A stretch of DNA of 64,000 nt from Marinospirillum sp. (GTDB lineage Bacteria; Pseudomonadota; Gammaproteobacteria; Pseudomonadales; Halomonadaceae). Shown piece after piece: positions 60,999 through 64,000 of this stretch (positions within the stretch are counted from its first letter, which is position 1; every line of letters starts with the position of its first letter). A program made the position numbers and the translations under genes. Where the stretch lies: assembly GCF_014859565.1 (NCBI RefSeq), contig NZ_JACUUA010000002.1:13488-77487 (forward strand), written 5' to 3'. The notes under the pieces were generated by a model. The model did not search any database, was not told where the DNA came from, and saw nothing but the letters and a program-made list of their open reading frames with translations.

Positions 60999-61388
60999 TT
61001 AATCACCAATGACCATAACGGCTTCGGCTTCAAAATCCACACCCTTGGGCAACGCACTGACCTGTACAGCAGCACGAGCGGGATAGGGTTTGCTGAAATA
61101 ACGCGCCATCACTTCGTTAACGGTGGCAAAGTTAGCCAGATCCACCAGGTACAGGTTGACCTTCACCAGCTCATCCATGCTGCCACCGGCTGCTTCACAG
61201 ACGGCTTTCAGGTTTTCAAATACCTGTACAGCCTGGGCTTCAAAATCACCCTGTACCACTTCCATAGTGGCCGGATCAAGCGGGATCTGTCCGGATAAAT
61301 AAACCGTATTACCCGCCTTGACCGCTTGTGAATAGGTACCAATAGCCTGAGGTGCCTTGTCTGTACTAATGGCTGCACGATTACTCAT
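60999..61388 (-). CDS. ridA: Reactive intermediate/imine deaminase RidA
   Basis: 129 residues, full family length. Signature blocks: [28 protein letters not shown] and [30 protein letters not shown], with the conserved Arg and Glu. Known role: hydrolyses reactive enamine/imine intermediates from threonine and serine dehydratases. Downstream of spoT by 45 bases, a common pairing. Confidence 0.94.
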   Translation of the reverse strand: MSNRAAISTDKAPQAIGTYSQAVKAGNTVYLSGQIPLDPATMEVVQGDFEAQAVQVFENLKAVCEAAGGSMDELVKVNLYLVDLANFATVNEVMARYFSKPYPARAAVQVSALPKGVDFEAEAVMVIGD

Positions 61389-61433
61389 AATTATTTCCTG
61401 CCAGATATGAAGTTGGATAAAAGAACAGTTAAA

Positions 61434-63551
61434 TTAACGGAGTCGAACCACCCGATTCACTTCCGGAATCAGGCGCAGTTTTTTCATGATACGAGCCAGA
61501 TGGATCCGGTTGGCCACCAGCACTTCCAGCGTCAGTGTTGACAGGCGTGCATCCCGCTCATCCACACTGATACGCTCCAGACTGGCATCCATCTCGGTCA
61601 CCAGTGTGGCAATACGGGCAATAATGCCACGCTGATGTTCAATTTCCAGCTTAAGATTAACGTTAAAATCACCTTCGGTTTTTTCAGCCCAGCGCAGGGT
61701 CACACACTTGTCTGGATTATCACGAATCTCGCTGAGATTACGGCAATTATCCCGATGCACCACAATACCGCTGCCAAAACTGATATGACCAAGAATGGAG
61801 TCACCGGGTATCGGGCGACAGCAACGAGCAAAACTGACCACCATACCCTCTGTGCCATGAATGATCATGGAGCTTTCTTCAGCCTTGCCAGCAACCGCTG
61901 CTTCAGCTTCACTCAGCAGTCTGCGAGCCACCACATAAGCCATGCGCTGCCCCAGCCCAATGGCTTCGAGCAACTCATGGATGGAGGTTACTTCCATTTC
62001 TTGCAGCAGAGGCTTCAACCGCTCTTCTGGGATTAGCTCCAGCCGTACATCAAACTGTGCCAGGGCTTTGTCGAGTAATCGACGCCCCAGCACTTCTGAC
62101 TCACTGCGCTGTTGCTGTTTGATAAAATGGCGTATGGCCGAACGGGCTTTAGCTGTGGTCACAAAGGATAACCAAGCCAGATTGGGGCGCGCACCCGGAG
62201 CCGTGATTACCTCAACGGTCTGCCCGCTTTGCAGTCGTGCCGAAAGCGGTGCCAATTTGCGATCAATCCGGCAGGCTACACAGCCATTGCCTACATCCGT
62301 ATGTACAGCATAAGCAAAATCCACCGGCGTGGAGCCTTTTGGCAACTCCATAATTTCGCCACTGGGGGTAAAAATATAAATCTCGTCCGGAAACAGGTCG
62401 ACCTTGACGTGTTCAATAAATTCCAGTGAATCTCCAGCGCGTTGCTGCATTTCCAGCAGGCCTTTTACCCACTGTCGAGCACGAGCATGGCTGCCTTCAG
62501 CAATCGGGCGATCCGTCTGTCCGGCTTTATATAACCAGTGAGCCGCCACACCGTTGTTGGCCATGGCTTCCATATCGCGGGTGCGGATTTGCACTTCTAT
62601 CGGTATACCACTCAGACCAAACAGGCTGGTATGCAAGGACTGGTAACCATTGGCCTTGGGAATAGCCACATAATCCTTGAAGCGTCCGGGTACTGGTTTA
62701 TAAGTATTGTGTACTGTGCCCAACACCCGATAACAATCATCCACTGTTTCCGTCATGATGCGAAAAGCATACACATCCATGATGTCACTGAAGGATTTTT
62801 TCTGGTGTTTCATCTTGCGGTAGAGGGACAACAGATTTTTTTCGCGCCCTACCACCCGACCTTTTAAACCATCCTGCTCCAGCCGTTCCTGTAAACGCTG
62901 CTGGATTTTTTTCACCACTTCCTTGCGATGACCACGTACCTGCTGCACTGCACGACGCAGGCGTTCATAACGCATTGGATAAATAGCCTGAAAGCTCAGG
63001 TCTTCCAGCTCAAGGCGCAGGGTGTTGATACCCAGACGATTGGCAATCGGGGCATAAATATCGAGGGTTTCACGAGCAATGCGGCGTTTTTTGTCAGCAC
63101 GAAGTGCACCCAGCGTCCGCATGTTATGCAGGCGATCCGCCAGCTTAACGATGATAACCCGAATGTCTTCGGCCATCGCCAGCACCATTTTGCGGAAGTT
63201 TTCCGCCTGGGCTTCCGCTTTGGATTCAAATTTGATCTGAGTCAGTTTGGAAACACCATCCACCAGCTCGGCAACCGCATCACCAAACTGCCGAGCAACA
63301 GCTTCTTTGCTGATGCCGGTATCTTCAATCACATCATGCAGTAGTGCAGCAATCAGCGCCTGATGATCCAGATGCAGATTGGCGAGAATGGTGGCAACAG
63401 CCAGAGGGTGGGTGACATAGGGTTCACCGGAACTACGCTTTTGACCATCGTGAGCCTGCTCAGCATAAAAATAGGCACGACGAACCTGCTGAATTTCATC
63501 AGCAGGCAGATATCCCTTCAATCGGTCACAAAGATCATCAATGGTGTTCAT
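61434..63551 (-). CDS. spoT: Bifunctional (p)ppGpp synthetase/hydrolase SpoT
   Basis: 705 residues from ATG 63551. Order: HD hydrolase domain with AALLHDVIEDTGI, synthetase domain (RFKDYVAIPKANGYQSLHT; EVQIRTRDMEAMANNGVAAHW), TGS (GEIMELPKGSTPVDFAYAVHTDVG) and ACT at the C-terminus (KLEIEHQRGIIARIATLVTEMD). The HD residues are intact, so hydrolase activity is predicted. Known role: controls the stringent alarmone. Between rpoZ and ridA, the usual order. Confidence 0.96.
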   Translation of the reverse strand: MNTIDDLCDRLKGYLPADEIQQVRRAYFYAEQAHDGQKRSSGEPYVTHPLAVATILANLHLDHQALIAALLHDVIEDTGISKEAVARQFGDAVAELVDGVSKLTQIKFESKAEAQAENFRKMVLAMAEDIRVIIVKLADRLHNMRTLGALRADKKRRIARETLDIYAPIANRLGINTLRLELEDLSFQAIYPMRYERLRRAVQQVRGHRKEVVKKIQQRLQERLEQDGLKGRVVGREKNLLSLYRKMKHQKKSFSDIMDVYAFRIMTETVDDCYRVLGTVHNTYKPVPGRFKDYVAIPKANGYQSLHTSLFGLSGIPIEVQIRTRDMEAMANNGVAAHWLYKAGQTDRPIAEGSHARARQWVKGLLEMQQRAGDSLEFIEHVKVDLFPDEIYIFTPSGEIMELPKGSTPVDFAYAVHTDVGNGCVACRIDRKLAPLSARLQSGQTVEVITAPGARPNLAWLSFVTTAKARSAIRHFIKQQQRSESEVLGRRLLDKALAQFDVRLELIPEERLKPLLQEMEVTSIHELLEAIGLGQRMAYVVARRLLSEAEAAVAGKAEESSMIIHGTEGMVVSFARCCRPIPGDSILGHISFGSGIVVHRDNCRNLSEIRDNPDKCVTLRWAEKTEGDFNVNLKLEIEHQRGIIARIATLVTEMDASLERISVDERDARLSTLTLEVLVANRIHLARIMKKLRLIPEVNRVVRLR

Positions 63552-63607
63552 CACCCCACCCCAGGGAAATCAGTGCAATAAAAAGGCGGGGGATCAACAA
63601 CATGAAA

Positions 63608-63859
63608 TCAGAACTCCTGGTGAGACATCTCTTCCTGCACCACCATCGGTTTCACATCAGCTTCATCCAGAATGGAAACACTGGTCATGCCTTCTGCAAT
63701 TTCGCGCAGAGCAACCACAGTTGCCTTGTCGTTTTCCCATGCCAGACGGGGTTCTTTGCCACCAATGGTCAGCTGACGGGCGCGTTTTGTTGCAACCATT
63801 ACTAGCTCAAAACGGTTGGCGACATTTTCAAGACAGTCTTCTACAGTAACTCGAGCCAT
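63608..63859 (-). CDS. rpoZ: RNA polymerase omega subunit
   Basis: 83 residues beginning [21 protein letters not shown], with ATKRARQL and [18 protein letters not shown], as in omega. Known role: assists beta' folding and forms part of the ppGpp site, matching its position before spoT. Gmk is the usual upstream gene but is not in the window. Confidence 0.96.
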   Translation of the reverse strand: MARVTVEDCLENVANRFELVMVATKRARQLTIGGKEPRLAWENDKATVVALREIAEGMTSVSILDEADVKPMVVQEEMSHQEF

Positions 63860-63906
63860 TAGGGCGACACCTGCTTGAGGGTTATAAAGGGTTTACCAGA
63901 CCGACT

Positions 63907-63936
63907 ATTGTAACGGAGCGAGGCCACTGACAACAA
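63907..63936 (-). promoter_or_regulatory. Candidate promoter of rpoZ-spoT
   Basis: On the minus strand, -10 TACAAT (63907-63912) with -35 TTGTTG (63931-63936) at 18 bp, or TTGTCA at 15 bp. This would give rpoZ its own promoter, about 45 bases upstream of its start. Confidence 0.4.
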
Positions 63937-64000
63937 GGAGATTCAGGCGTTTGCCAAGGCATAGGGCATGGAAAGTTGAGCTGGACTCTTCTGTAGAGCG

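Overview
The window is a chromosomal core segment of a gammaproteobacterium. Gene content and order resemble the Oceanospirillales/Pseudomonadales, probably a marine lineage. The basis is the block greA-carB-carA-dapB, rlmE-ftsH-folP-glmM-tpiA-secG-tRNA-rimP-nusA-infB-rbfA-truB-rpsO-pnp, the pairs engB/cytochrome c4/dsbA and lysA/dapF/DUF484, cytochromes c5 and c4, and a TRAP transporter. The assignment is inference; no 16S rRNA gene is present. Base composition looks uniform and close to half GC. I see no insertion sequence, prophage, integrase or CRISPR array.

Layout. 1-6.6 kb: end of pxpC, cytochrome c5, then leftward rep, trmL and ntrBC. 6.6-12.2 kb: a signalling cluster with an NtrC/sigma-54-type control region ahead of ntrBC, an RstAB-like pair, and a PhnD-domain (TtrS-like) kinase with a FixJ-type regulator, preceded by a possible small membrane ORF. 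12.4-16.8 kb: argH, lptM, lysA, dapF, DUF484. 16.7-20.5 kb: engB, cytochrome c4, dsbA, a YqaA protein and an unrecognised coiled-coil membrane protein. 20.5-30 kb: a K+/H+ antiporter, a dctPQM TRAP transporter, dtd, an SDR, an ABC-F ATPase, a TIGR02444 protein and an FKBP isomerase. 30-45.5 kb: the leftward RNA, translation and cell-envelope superblock with two tRNAs. 45.6-52 kb: yhbY, greA, carBA, dapB. 52-54.5 kb: a GAF-HD-GYP protein and a class-II cyclic-nucleotide phosphodiesterase-like protein in one operon behind a near-perfect CRP/Vfr site. 54.5-64 kb: radA, a decayed AhpD-like pseudogene, a PhaC-like synthase, hemE, ribA, a PagL-like lipid A deacylase, ridA, spoT and rpoZ.

Most of the window is housekeeping. 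The parts worth a second look are the CRP-type operon that would tie cAMP sensing to turnover of c-di-GMP and cyclic nucleotides, the autoregulatory-looking ntrBC control region, the small membrane ORF coupled to the PhnD-domain kinase, the AhpD-like gene caught decaying, and several unexplained palindromes.
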